A stretch of 40,114 bases of DNA from an uncultured Ruminococcus sp. (GTDB lineage Bacteria; Bacillota; Clostridia; Oscillospirales; Acutalibacteraceae), in NCBI GenBank assembly GCA_945607165.1, contig CALYYZ010000002.1, positions 1 to 40,114 of the forward strand, in the 5' to 3' direction. Shown here piece by piece: positions 8,797-15,637 of this stretch. How positions within the stretch are numbered: position 1 is the stretch's first letter; every line of letters starts with the position of its first letter. The notes under the pieces were generated by a model that was not told the origin of the DNA, searched no databases, and worked only from the letters and a program-made list of their open reading frames with translations. A program made the position numbers and the translations under genes.

Positions 8797-8855
8797 GTTA
8801 CATTTTTGTAACAATCGCATTGACTACATTATACCATTTTGTAACAAATTTGCAA
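8797..8855 (-). promoter_or_regulatory. Promoter and candidate WalR box of the G5/M23 gene
   Basis: On the minus strand TTGCAA, a 16-base spacer and TATAAT (8833-8828) form the promoter. Downstream, at 8813-8797, TGTTAC-AAAAA-TGTAAC matches the WalR consensus TGTWAH-N5-TGTWAH and is also palindromic. Because it lies roughly 8-24 bases after the expected transcript start, repression or autonomous hairpin formation is as plausible as activation. Confidence 0.5.
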
Positions 8856-8941
8856 TAAGAGAATTAAAGATTGTAACAATTTACATTGGAGTTGAGCGAA
8901 ATAAAGAAAATACTGACAATATTACACAATAATTCTACAGA

Positions 8942-9397
8942 TTAATTATACTCTAAGTTATCAACTGAATAATTAATCAACAAATTGTAATATTTTTTTA
9001 AAGCCTTTTTTGCACCTTCTTTGTCGTGTTCCTTGTAATTTCCGCACTCTATTGCGGTTGTTCCGGGAATTTCTGCGGTATGCTCGGCACATTGCTTAAC
9101 GGTCTGCTTTATAAGCTTAAGAGCCTGTTCTCTGTCAAGGTCTCTGACCAAAAAATAAAATCCGGTTCTGCACCCCATGGGACCGAAGTAAATGACCTTG
9201 TCTGCATATTCGCTGTTGCGGGCATAGGTGGCAAAAAGGTGCTCTATAGTGTGCATAACGGGTGTGGGCAAAAACGGCTCTGTGTTTGGCTTAACAAACC
9301 TGAGGTCGTAGGTTGTGATGTCGCCGTCTATTCTCGAAATATATGCCCCCGGCATAAGCGTATTGTGATTAACGGTGAAGCTTGCAATCTTTTTCAT
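8942..9397 (-). CDS. luxS: S-ribosylhomocysteine lyase
   Basis: A 151-residue LuxS, which splits S-ribosylhomocysteine to homocysteine and DPD, the precursor of autoinducer-2, in the activated methyl cycle. The metal site His-x-x-x-His is in MHTIEHLFATYARN. The catalytic Cys motif GPMGCRTGFYF and the second conserved Cys in AIECGNYKEHD are present, and the length matches the family. An AAAGGA site precedes the ATG. It lies 25 bases after the GH25 gene on the same strand and is probably co-transcribed with it; no pfs gene is in the window. Confidence 0.97.
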   Translation of the reverse strand: MKKIASFTVNHNTLMPGAYISRIDGDITTYDLRFVKPNTEPFLPTPVMHTIEHLFATYARNSEYADKVIYFGPMGCRTGFYFLVRDLDREQALKLIKQTVKQCAEHTAEIPGTTAIECGNYKEHDKEGAKKALKKYYNLLINYSVDNLEYN

Positions 9398-9422
9398 TAT
9401 ATAATTATCCTTTCATTTTTTA

Positions 9423-10358
9423 TTATTCTGAGGTGCTTATCTTGCTGTAGTCAGCAATGTCTGTGAAGCAGATATTAAGGTCAACATCGCCCTGTATTCC
9501 GTCAACCTTGCCCTCATTGGAGTACTGCCACATTGAAAATTCATAATAGAAGTTGGGAATCGGCTGATATTCGCTGTACCAAATATCCACTCCTACGAGC
9601 TGACTGAGATCATATTTATAGTAAAGGGCTTCACTTTCCGAGTATATCATTGGGATAAATCCGAGCTGTTTTGCTCTGTTACAGAAAGCCTTGGCGCACT
9701 CTGTTACTGCCTGAGGACTGAGTCCGTCGGTTCGTGCGTTGTCATCCTCTATGGTTTCCCAATCGTAGGCAAGCGGAAAGTCAAGAGACTGTCCGTTGAG
9801 TACGCTTGCGGCATAATCGGCTTCTTCAACAGCCTCCTGAGCCGTTACAGCCTGAGAAAAGAAGTACGCTCCCACCTTGACTCCTGCCTTTTTAGCTTCC
9901 CTAATATACTGCACCGCTTTTTCGTCGGTATAAAGCTCTCCGCTGTCGCCGTAGCCTCTGCCGCCGAGCCTTATCATTGCAAACTCAATACCGCTTGATT
10001 TAACCCTGTCCCAGTCAACCTCACCACTGAAGCTTGAGATGTCTATTCCGGCAATAGAAGCATTTTTGCCGCCGTTAATATATGACTTGTATTCACCGGA
10101 TTCTGTGAAATACTCATTATTAAGGGTATTCACCGGAACTCCTGCAAGAGTCTCAAGCGTGATTTCTCCCAGCTGTGAATCATTTATTGTAAAGCTTTTC
10201 GCAGCCGACTCAGCGTGTGTGGCTGCGGCTGTTGTGTTTTCAACAGACGGTTCTGTTTCGGAAGCCTCCGAAACATGCTGAGAAGCTTCGTTTGCAGAGC
10301 AGCCTGCTACTGATGCAATAAGAGTTAAGGTCAGCGCAAGTGAGAGTATTTTTTTCAT
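9423..10358 (-). CDS. GH25 lysozyme-like lipoprotein
   Basis: A 311-residue lipoprotein with a lipobox ending in Ala-Gly-Cys (Cys20), then a Ser/Thr/Glu linker of ~45 residues. The catalytic module is a glycoside hydrolase family 25 muramidase. It starts IAGIDISSFSGEVDWDRVK and contains FAMIRLGGRGYG, the acidic pair in LAYDWETIEDD, and the C-terminal FSMWQYSNEGKVDGIQGDVD. Such enzymes cut the muramic acid-GlcNAc bond of peptidoglycan. The ATG at 10358, with GGAAG upstream, is preferred to an in-frame start at 10391. A weak TTTACA-17-TATCCT promoter lies upstream; luxS follows in the same orientation. Confidence 0.93.
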   Translation of the reverse strand: MKKILSLALTLTLIASVAGCSANEASQHVSEASETEPSVENTTAAATHAESAAKSFTINDSQLGEITLETLAGVPVNTLNNEYFTESGEYKSYINGGKNASIAGIDISSFSGEVDWDRVKSSGIEFAMIRLGGRGYGDSGELYTDEKAVQYIREAKKAGVKVGAYFFSQAVTAQEAVEEADYAASVLNGQSLDFPLAYDWETIEDDNARTDGLSPQAVTECAKAFCNRAKQLGFIPMIYSESEALYYKYDLSQLVGVDIWYSEYQPIPNFYYEFSMWQYSNEGKVDGIQGDVDLNICFTDIADYSKISTSE

Positions 10359-10464
10359 TAGTATCACTTCCGTTTTGGCTTTTTTCTTCAACAGGATAAC
10401 ATATAAATTAATTGATGTAAATAAATTTAGTCGAAATTTGCAAATAAATAAGTCGATTTTTGTA

Positions 10465-10493
10465 TTGAAAATATTTACATTATTAAGTATAAT
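10465..10493 (+). promoter_or_regulatory. Promoter of the small hypothetical gene
   Basis: TTGAAA (10465-10470) and TATAAT (10488-10493) are separated by 17 bases. The expected transcript start is near 10500, about 80 bases before the GTG start. Confidence 0.7.
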
Positions 10494-10580
10494 ATAAGCT
10501 AAATGATTTTTTAGTTGATTAAGCTTTGGTTGAATAAATTTTTCATAACGGAAATCTGTAACGAAAGGCGGTGTATCGGT

Positions 10581-10883
10581 GTGAAAAGCGTAGGTGTATG
10601 CGGTTACAAAAAAAAGAAAAAATCTCAGCTTTTAAAAGAGATTGACGGATGCAAGTCGCTCAGCCAGCTTTTTGCGTTGATACAGCACGAAAATATTGTT
10701 TTACAAATGCACACCCAGTCCGGTGCTTCAAACCTAAAGCCCCGCAATCTCTCACCGAATGAGATAATAAAGAAGGGCGACACTCCCTTTGACCGTCTTA
10801 GGGCAGAGGTAAGAAGGTCAGTGGAAAGTCGCTACGGCTCGGACGACGCTCCGAAAAAAAATGAATCCGAAAAAAATAAATAA
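10581..10883 (+). CDS. Small hypothetical protein
   Basis: A 100-residue protein I do not recognise. It is basic at the N-terminus (GYKKKKKSQLLKEID), has a short helical middle (LSQLFALIQHENIVLQM), and ends in a charged, probably disordered tail. No membrane segment, Cys pair or signal peptide is visible. The start at GTG 10581 is preferred over the ATG at 10515 because AAAGGCGGTG lies at ribosome-site distance. A good promoter at 10465-10493 supports expression. About 215 bases then separate it from the L,D-transpeptidase gene. Confidence 0.6.
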   Translation: MKSVGVCGYKKKKKSQLLKEIDGCKSLSQLFALIQHENIVLQMHTQSGASNLKPRNLSPNEIIKKGDTPFDRLRAEVRRSVESRYGSDDAPKKNESEKNK

Positions 10884-11097
10884 ATAATTACAAGTTTCGA
10901 TGGAATTATTACAGAAATGATACAATCGGGTTGTTTATGCCAAAAAATCTCTGAAAAATTGCATTATTATTTTCATGAAACACTTTATTTTTCAAATACA
11001 TTATAGTATAATTTACTATTATAAAAGGGTGAGCTGAAAAGGCTCATTTTTGCTTGAATTTTTGATAAAATTTAGGGTGTATTTGGGGGAGGATATT

Positions 11098-12570
11098 ATG
11101 AACAGAAAGATCAAGGGAATTTTTTCTATTTTACTTGTAGCCGTAATGATTGTTTCAGTATTTACGGTTATTAGTTCCGGAGCTTCTGCTGCGTCGTTAA
11201 GCGAGAACGAAGCTTTGCAGAGTACGGAAGAAACTCAGCCGTCGTCGGGTGCCGAAGAAACACAGCCGTCAGAGCCACAGCCGGCTCCTATTGAAACGGA
11301 GCCTACCCTGCCTAAGCCAACCTCACCGGCGCCGCCTCAGGTAGGAAAGGTAAAGAATATAGTTAAAACCAGCTTTGAAACCAACGAAATCAGACTTGAG
11401 TGGGATAAGGTAGACGGGGCAGACGGATATTTTGTATATTATTGCAATGCCGACAAGGATAAAACCTTCACAAAGATTGCCGATATCAAGTCAAATGCCT
11501 GCACAATTAAAAAGCTTTTGCACACTACTCAGTATCATTTCAAGGTTTCTGCCTATGTAATAAAGTATGACACAAAGTATGAGGGTCCTCAGACTCTTAA
11601 GAAAACCGCTACCCAGCCCGGCAAGGTGACGGGAGTCAGTATGAAGCGTTCTTCAAATGTTCTTGAGTTTACATGGAGCCGCAATTCAAAGGCTACAGGT
11701 TACAAGATTTATCGTGCAAGCGGAGCAACAAACGGTAAATATGTGCTCTATAAGACAATAAAGAGCAACTCAACAACTAAGTTTTCCGACACTAAAGTTC
11801 AGCTTGGAAAGGCTTATTACTATTGTGTAAAGGCTTATCGTGACCTTTACAACACCTCTTACAGCTCTCCGTCAAGCGACATCAAGTTCGTTGCGGGACT
11901 CGGTGCTCCGAATTTCTCAATGAAAACTCAGCTTTCAAGAGTAAGCCTTTCGTGGAACAGAAACAAATATGCCACAGGCTATGATATTTATTATTCAACC
12001 ACTAAAAACGGTTCATATAAAAAGCTTGGTTCTACAAAGAATACATATTATAACACAGTCAAGCTTTCTAACAACAAAACCTATTATTTCCGTGTTCGTC
12101 CCTATAAGCTCAACGGAGCAAGCAAGACCAAGGTTTCGGGCACAGCTACAACTAAGTCTATCAAGGTAACTAATAAGGCATACGGCAAGACCATAGGAAA
12201 TACCTATATTGAAATCAGCCTGAATCAGCAGCATATGTGGTATTACCGCAACGGCGAGCTGTATTGTCATACAGATGTTGTTACAGGCAACAAGGGAAGT
12301 CACGATACCCCCAAGGGCGTTTACAGCGTATTCCAGAGGTCATCACCGGCGACGCTTGTAGGCGCAGACTATGTTACCTCAGTAACCTATTGGCTCGGAT
12401 TTACCTCGTGGGGACACGGTATCCACGACTCGAGCTGGCGTTCAAACAGCGAGTACGGCGGAACTACCTATATGGGTAACGGATCACACGGCTGCGTGAA
12501 TACTCCCTACAGTGCGGTAAAGAAAATCTACTCCAAAGCAGGCTACGGCACAAAGGTTGTTATTTACTGA
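11098..12570 (+). CDS. Secreted L,D-transpeptidase with fibronectin type III repeats
   Basis: A 490-residue exported protein. A signal peptide covers residues 1-32, then a Glu/Pro-rich linker to about residue 80. Three fibronectin type III-like modules follow (each with a W/Y-x-G-Y-x-I/V-Y pattern such as GYKIYRAS and GYDIYYST). The C-terminus is a YkuD L,D-transpeptidase domain whose catalytic signature is HGIHDSSW followed by SHGCVNTP. YkuD enzymes make 3-3 cross-links in peptidoglycan or attach proteins to it. The start is set by GGGGAGG five bases upstream of 11098. The leader holds a small hairpin followed by five T (11030-11051). A MITE-like element begins 6 bases after the stop. Confidence 0.95.
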   Translation: MNRKIKGIFSILLVAVMIVSVFTVISSGASAASLSENEALQSTEETQPSSGAEETQPSEPQPAPIETEPTLPKPTSPAPPQVGKVKNIVKTSFETNEIRLEWDKVDGADGYFVYYCNADKDKTFTKIADIKSNACTIKKLLHTTQYHFKVSAYVIKYDTKYEGPQTLKKTATQPGKVTGVSMKRSSNVLEFTWSRNSKATGYKIYRASGATNGKYVLYKTIKSNSTTKFSDTKVQLGKAYYYCVKAYRDLYNTSYSSPSSDIKFVAGLGAPNFSMKTQLSRVSLSWNRNKYATGYDIYYSTTKNGSYKKLGSTKNTYYNTVKLSNNKTYYFRVRPYKLNGASKTKVSGTATTKSIKVTNKAYGKTIGNTYIEISLNQQHMWYYRNGELYCHTDVVTGNKGSHDTPKGVYSVFQRSSPATLVGADYVTSVTYWLGFTSWGHGIHDSSWRSNSEYGGTTYMGNGSHGCVNTPYSAVKKIYSKAGYGTKVVIY

Positions 12571-12576
12571 TAAACC

Positions 12577-12754
12577 TAAGGAAACACTGAATAAATCACA
12601 TCATAAGATTGTTTGCACATCTTGCTTGCATATTTTCCGTCAGCCTGCCCAAAAAAGTCCTCGTAATGCGTCAGCATTACTGCGGTTTGTTTGTGCAACC
12701 TGAAAAAAATCTGACGGTACAATATGCACAAACTATTTAATCAGTTTTTCCTTA
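12577..12754. mobile_element. MITE-like element, copy 1 (178 bp)
   Basis: The element is bounded by imperfect terminal inverted repeats: TAAGGAAACACTGAATAAAT at the left and the complement of TTAAGGAAAAACTGATTAAA at the right. The ends are followed by further complementary stretches (TTTGCACAT... / ...ATATGCACAAA), so the whole element can fold back. It has no coding capacity. Compared with copy 2 (24531-24655) it carries about 55 extra bases in the middle, including the hairpin GTAATGC-GTCA-GCATTAC. It sits between the transpeptidase stop codon and the terminator at 12766. Confidence 0.8.
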
Positions 12755-12765
12755 ATACAAAAGTC

Positions 12766-12797
12766 AACGGGATTTGCAAAAGCAAATCCCGTTTTTT
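12766..12797 (+). terminator. Strong rho-independent terminator of the L,D-transpeptidase gene
   Basis: A perfect 12-bp stem, AACGGGATTTGC (12766-12777) with GCAAATCCCGTT (12782-12793), has an AAAA loop and ends in a T run. The MITE-like element separates it from the gene it most likely serves. Confidence 0.9.
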
Positions 12798-12831
12798 CTG
12801 TTAGTTTTAAACTGGCAAAAGGATATTTTGG

Positions 12832-12861
12832 TTATGATGTGATTTATTCAGTGGTTCCTTA
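12832..12861 (-). repeat. Solo end of the MITE-like repeat (truncated copy 3)
   Basis: These 30 bases equal the complement of the left end of copy 1 with one mismatch (GTG-G-TTCC for GTG-T-TTCC). Similarity stops at 12831. It overlaps the last codon of the HAD hydrolase gene. Confidence 0.75.
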
Positions 12862-13581
12862 GTTTTTAGTATTTATACAGTCGATCAAAAAGTCATAAAA
12901 ATCTTTAAAGCTGCCGTTTTTATATACCGAAATATCTTTGCCGCTTCGGTTAATTAAGCAGTCGGTGATAAGATAGGTGTCAAAGCCAAGCTCTGCAGCA
13001 CACATATCCTCGTCAACATCATTTCCTACAATAAGGCTTTCCTCAGGCTTTATGCCTGTTTTTTCGCAGATTGTTTTATAATACAGCAGGTTCGGCTTGC
13101 AGCTTCCGCAGTTTTCATAGCTTGTGATAAGCTCAAAATCCTCCGGAGACACTCCTGCCCATCTGAGTCTGCGTTCGGTTGCAATCCGAGGGAAAATCGG
13201 GTTTGTTGCGGCAATAAGCCTGCCGCCGTTCTTCTTTATCAGCTCAACACTTTTTGCTGCGTATTCATTCAGGGAGGTTGCCTGCTTTGTGGTAAGAAAG
13301 TCATCCTCGTAATATCTGTCAAACTGACCTATATAGGGAGCAAGCTCCTTACCGCATACGGCGGAGGCGGCTTCCCAAAAAGCGTCCTTGTTTGAAACAG
13401 AATTGTCGTTTTTCACCATTGCCGAGGTTCCCTTCCACACTGCCTTTACAAGGGTGTCAGGCTCGACACTGATAATAGGGCAGCATTTATTACACAGCGA
13501 AGCAAAGTAAAATTCAGTAAATTTTTCCATATCCATAGGCAGCAAGGTACCGTCAAGGTCAAACAAAAAATTCTTATACAT
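12859..13581 (-). CDS. HAD-superfamily hydrolase
   Basis: A 240-residue haloacid dehalogenase-type hydrolase, a likely small-molecule phosphatase. HAD motif I is FLFDLDGTLLP with both Asp residues; motif II is the Thr of RLIAATNPIF. The Lys of motif III is in CGSCKPNLLYY, and motif IV is LIVGNDVDEDMCAAE. A helical cap lies between motifs I and II. The start at 13581 has GGAGG upstream; the GGNK extension to 13596 would remove that spacing. The substrate is unknown. Its last codon overlaps a solo MITE end. It is transcribed divergently from the hydroxyacid dehydrogenase gene. Confidence 0.9.
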   Translation of the reverse strand: MYKNFLFDLDGTLLPMDMEKFTEFYFASLCNKCCPIISVEPDTLVKAVWKGTSAMVKNDNSVSNKDAFWEAASAVCGKELAPYIGQFDRYYEDDFLTTKQATSLNEYAAKSVELIKKNGGRLIAATNPIFPRIATERRLRWAGVSPEDFELITSYENCGSCKPNLLYYKTICEKTGIKPEESLIVGNDVDEDMCAAELGFDTYLITDCLINRSGKDISVYKNGSFKDFYDFLIDCINTKN

Positions 13582-13624
13582 TTTGTTTCCTCCCATTCAA
13601 ATATACTTAATCATATAATGTATA

Positions 13625-13676
13625 ATTATAAATTATCGAACAGACGATTGCAAGTTACAAATATTTACAGTATAAT
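13625..13676. promoter_or_regulatory. Divergent promoters sharing one palindromic -35 hexamer
   Basis: TTGCAA at 13648-13653 is its own reverse complement. Rightward, a 17-base spacer leads to TATAAT (13671-13676) for the hydroxyacid dehydrogenase. Leftward, another 17-base spacer leads to TATAAT read on the minus strand (13630-13625) for the HAD gene. The two -10 boxes are perfect, and both transcripts would start within 45 bases of their start codons. Confidence 0.75.
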
Positions 13677-13725
13677 TATACCTATATTTGTAATAATCAG
13701 ATTGTAATTCTTCGGAGGAATGTAT

Positions 13726-14673
13726 ATGAAAATTGTGATTACCGACGCACAGACAGTGCTTGATGACCTTGTAAATGCCGATGAGCTTTATAAGCTCGGT
13801 GAGGTTGAGCAGTACGGACTGCTAAAATACGAGGATGCCGCCGAAAAAATAGCGGACGCCGATATTGTGGTGTGCAACAAAACCCTACTCGATTCTCACA
13901 GTCTGCGCCTTGCAAAGAATCTGAAATATATCGGACTTTTTGCTACAGGCTATAACAATGTTGATATTGATTATTGCAGAAAAAAGGGCATTACCGTATG
14001 CAATGCCGGCTCGTATTCCACAAATGCCGTTGCCCAGCATACCTTTGCCCTAATTTTGGAGCACTTTAACAATACCTCAAATTATGACAGCTTCGTTCAC
14101 GACGGACATTGGAAACGAAGCAAAACCTTTTCGCCCTTTGTATATCCGATGTATGAACTTGCAGGTAAGACTATGGGTATTGTCGGACTTGGAAGCATAG
14201 GTCAGGCGGTTTCAAAGATTGCTCTTGCATTTAATATGAGGGTTTTAGCCTTCAACCGTTCCGAAAGGAGAGTGGAAGGTGTTGAATGTGTTGAGCTTGA
14301 TGAGCTTCTTGCGGCAAGTGATATAGTAACCGTTCATTGCCCCCTTAACAGCGATTCTGAAAATATGTTTGATAAGACAGCCTTCGGCAAAATGAAGCAG
14401 GGGGCGTTGTTTGTAAACACCGCAAGGGGTGCGGTGATGAACGAGCAGGATCTTTATGAAGCTCTTCAAAGCGGATGGCTCGGAGGAGCCGCAATAGACA
14501 CTCTCAGGGTGGAGCCTATGGAGGAATCGTGCATACTCTCGGAAGCGAAAAATTGTATTATGACTCCCCATATTGCCTGGGCGCCCGTTGAAACAAGACG
14601 GCGGCTTATGAAAATTGTCACGGATAATATCCGTTGCTTTTTAAACGGCTCGCCGACAAACAGAATTGTATAG
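13726..14673 (+). CDS. D-2-hydroxyacid dehydrogenase (glycerate/hydroxypyruvate type)
   Basis: A 315-residue NAD-dependent dehydrogenase that interconverts a D-2-hydroxyacid and its 2-oxoacid. The NAD-binding motif is MGIVGLGSIGQAVS. The catalytic triad is visible: Arg in NTARGAVMNE, Glu in RVEPMEE and His in MTPHIAWAP. The N-terminal signature VCNAGSYSTNAVAQHTFAL resembles glycerate dehydrogenase/hydroxypyruvate reductase (HprA) more than D-lactate dehydrogenase, but specificity is inferred only. The ATG at 13726 lies 7 bases after GGAGG; the ATG at 13720 would touch it. It reads into a terminator at 14692-14725. Confidence 0.92.
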   Translation: MKIVITDAQTVLDDLVNADELYKLGEVEQYGLLKYEDAAEKIADADIVVCNKTLLDSHSLRLAKNLKYIGLFATGYNNVDIDYCRKKGITVCNAGSYSTNAVAQHTFALILEHFNNTSNYDSFVHDGHWKRSKTFSPFVYPMYELAGKTMGIVGLGSIGQAVSKIALAFNMRVLAFNRSERRVEGVECVELDELLAASDIVTVHCPLNSDSENMFDKTAFGKMKQGALFVNTARGAVMNEQDLYEALQSGWLGGAAIDTLRVEPMEESCILSEAKNCIMTPHIAWAPVETRRRLMKIVTDNIRCFLNGSPTNRIV

Positions 14674-14691
14674 TAGTCTGTATATAAAGCA

Positions 14692-14725
14692 GCAAAGCCG
14701 GCTCGTTTGTCTGAGTCGGCTTTGC
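14692..14725 (+). terminator. Terminator hairpin, copy A of a 30-bp repeat
   Basis: The arms GCAAAGCCGGCTC (14692-14704) and GAGTCGGCTTTGC (14713-14725) pair with one G-T wobble. It lies between the converging dehydrogenase and doc genes. The 30 bases at 14694-14723 are identical to 15509-15538. Confidence 0.75.
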
Positions 14726-14769
14726 TTATAAATGATACTAAGGAAACAATCTTTGCGGTATACTTTCTA

Positions 14770-15150
14770 TCAGGAATTAGTATGACAAATAATCCAATTT
14801 GATAAATCTTCTATTCCTTTTTTTCCGCCTGCAATTTCTAAAATGATTCCATATAATTCTTCTTGAGTATACTCAAGTTCAATCCCGTTGAGTGAAAGAA
14901 ACACAAGCATAGAATGTGCACCGATACGCTTATTTCCGTCGATAAATGCGTGGTTTTTAATCAGACCATAGCCCAGACGAGCAGCTTTTTGATGTATTGA
15001 AGGAAATAAATCGTTGCCGTCAAATTTTTGAAAAGGTGCATTTACAGCGGAGTCAAGAAGCGTTTCATCACGAACTCCGTCAAGACCTCCGGTGCAGTCA
15101 AGTAATTGTTTATGCAGTAACAGTATCTGCTCCCGTGACAAAAGTATCAT
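14770..15150 (-). CDS. doc: Doc-type Fic toxin (type II toxin-antitoxin)
   Basis: A 126-residue death-on-curing family protein. The Fic motif is HAFIDGNKRIG, matching the Doc consensus His-x-Phe-x-Asp-x-Asn-Lys-Arg. Phage P1 Doc phosphorylates EF-Tu and so blocks translation; that activity is expected here from the family, not shown. The N-terminus LLSREQILLLHKQLL and the GGLDGVRDETLLDSAV segment are also family features. The start overlaps the antitoxin gene by four bases, the usual coupled arrangement. The catalytic His and Lys-Arg are intact, so it does not look decayed. Confidence 0.92.
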   Translation of the reverse strand: MILLSREQILLLHKQLLDCTGGLDGVRDETLLDSAVNAPFQKFDGNDLFPSIHQKAARLGYGLIKNHAFIDGNKRIGAHSMLVFLSLNGIELEYTQEELYGIILEIAGGKKGIEDLSNWIICHTNS

Positions 15151-15389
15151 TTTGCGAGCACCTCATATGCCGCTTTGTTTTTCTTAATAAGTCTTTTTGA
15201 GATATCAAGTACATCTTCATTGTCGGCTATCCGTTCCTCTTCCGCTTGGCTAAATTCCACAATAAGATAGCGGGGAACATTATTTTTTAAAATTACGGCA
15301 GAACCGTTTTCATCCACAAGTCTTGCCACTTTGGAAAAATTCTGATTTGCTTCGGTTATCGAAACAAGAGCATTAGTATTAATTTTCAT
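15147..15389 (-). CDS. phd: Phd/YefM-family antitoxin
   Basis: An 80-residue antitoxin. The N-terminal DNA-binding part has the Phd/YefM pattern (VSITEANQNFSKVARLVDENGSAVILKNNVPRYLIV, read in two parts: VSITEANQNFSKVARLVDE and GSAVILKNNVPRYLIV). The C-terminal 30 residues (DVLDISKRLIKKNKAAYEVL) would fold on Doc and neutralise it. A GGAGGAG site precedes the ATG. The gene lies directly behind a perfect consensus promoter whose start point is covered by a 24-bp palindrome, as expected for autorepression by the Phd-Doc complex. Confidence 0.92.
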   Translation of the reverse strand: MKINTNALVSITEANQNFSKVARLVDENGSAVILKNNVPRYLIVEFSQAEEERIADNEDVLDISKRLIKKNKAAYEVLAK

Positions 15390-15414
15390 AAAACTCCTCC
15401 GAATTGTACACTGT

Positions 15415-15438
15415 ATATAGGATAAATTTATCCTATAT
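15415..15438. promoter_or_regulatory. Perfect 24-bp palindromic operator of phd-doc
   Basis: The left arm ATATAGGATAAA (15415-15426) is the exact complement of the right arm TTTATCCTATAT (15427-15438). It starts one base after the -10 box and covers the transcript start, the normal place for a Phd-family repressor site. Confidence 0.85.
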
Positions 15439-15439
15439 T

Positions 15440-15468
15440 ATTATACTGAAATATTATACCTATGTCAA
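15440..15468 (-). promoter_or_regulatory. Perfect consensus promoter of phd-doc
   Basis: On the minus strand TTGACA (15468-15463) and TATAAT (15445-15440) have a 17-base spacer, a full match to the housekeeping consensus. The strength fits an operon kept off by its own product. Confidence 0.85.
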
Positions 15469-15508
15469 TAAAATAATTTCAGAATTGTTTAAAAGGAAAC
15501 ATAGTAAG

Positions 15509-15538
15509 AAAGCCGGCTCGTTTGTCTGAGTCGGCTTT
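15509..15538 (-). terminator. Terminator-like hairpin, copy B of the 30-bp repeat
   Basis: Identical over 30 bases to 14694-14723. The arms AAAGCCGGCTC and GAGTCGGCTTT flank the loop GTTTGTCT. It lies about 100 bases past the trkH stop and could end the trk transcript, although the T tract is short on that strand. Confidence 0.6.
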
Positions 15539-15637
15539 AATATTATACTAAATTTATACTTAATTCTCATATAAGCAAAATCTATTGCTAAAGTTATTAT
15601 ACTCGTTGAGCTTTACAATAGGGGTTGCGTAATGCGT

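Noticed and set aside
12577-12754. Small regulatory RNA or tRNA-like element
   Set aside because: The same sequence with inverted ends recurs at 24531-24655, so a mobile repeat explains it better; no tRNA cloverleaf or CCA end is present.
14245-14571. Minus-strand 108-codon ORF inside the hydroxyacid dehydrogenase
   Set aside because: The opposite frame encodes conserved NAD-binding and catalytic motifs, so this is a shadow frame.
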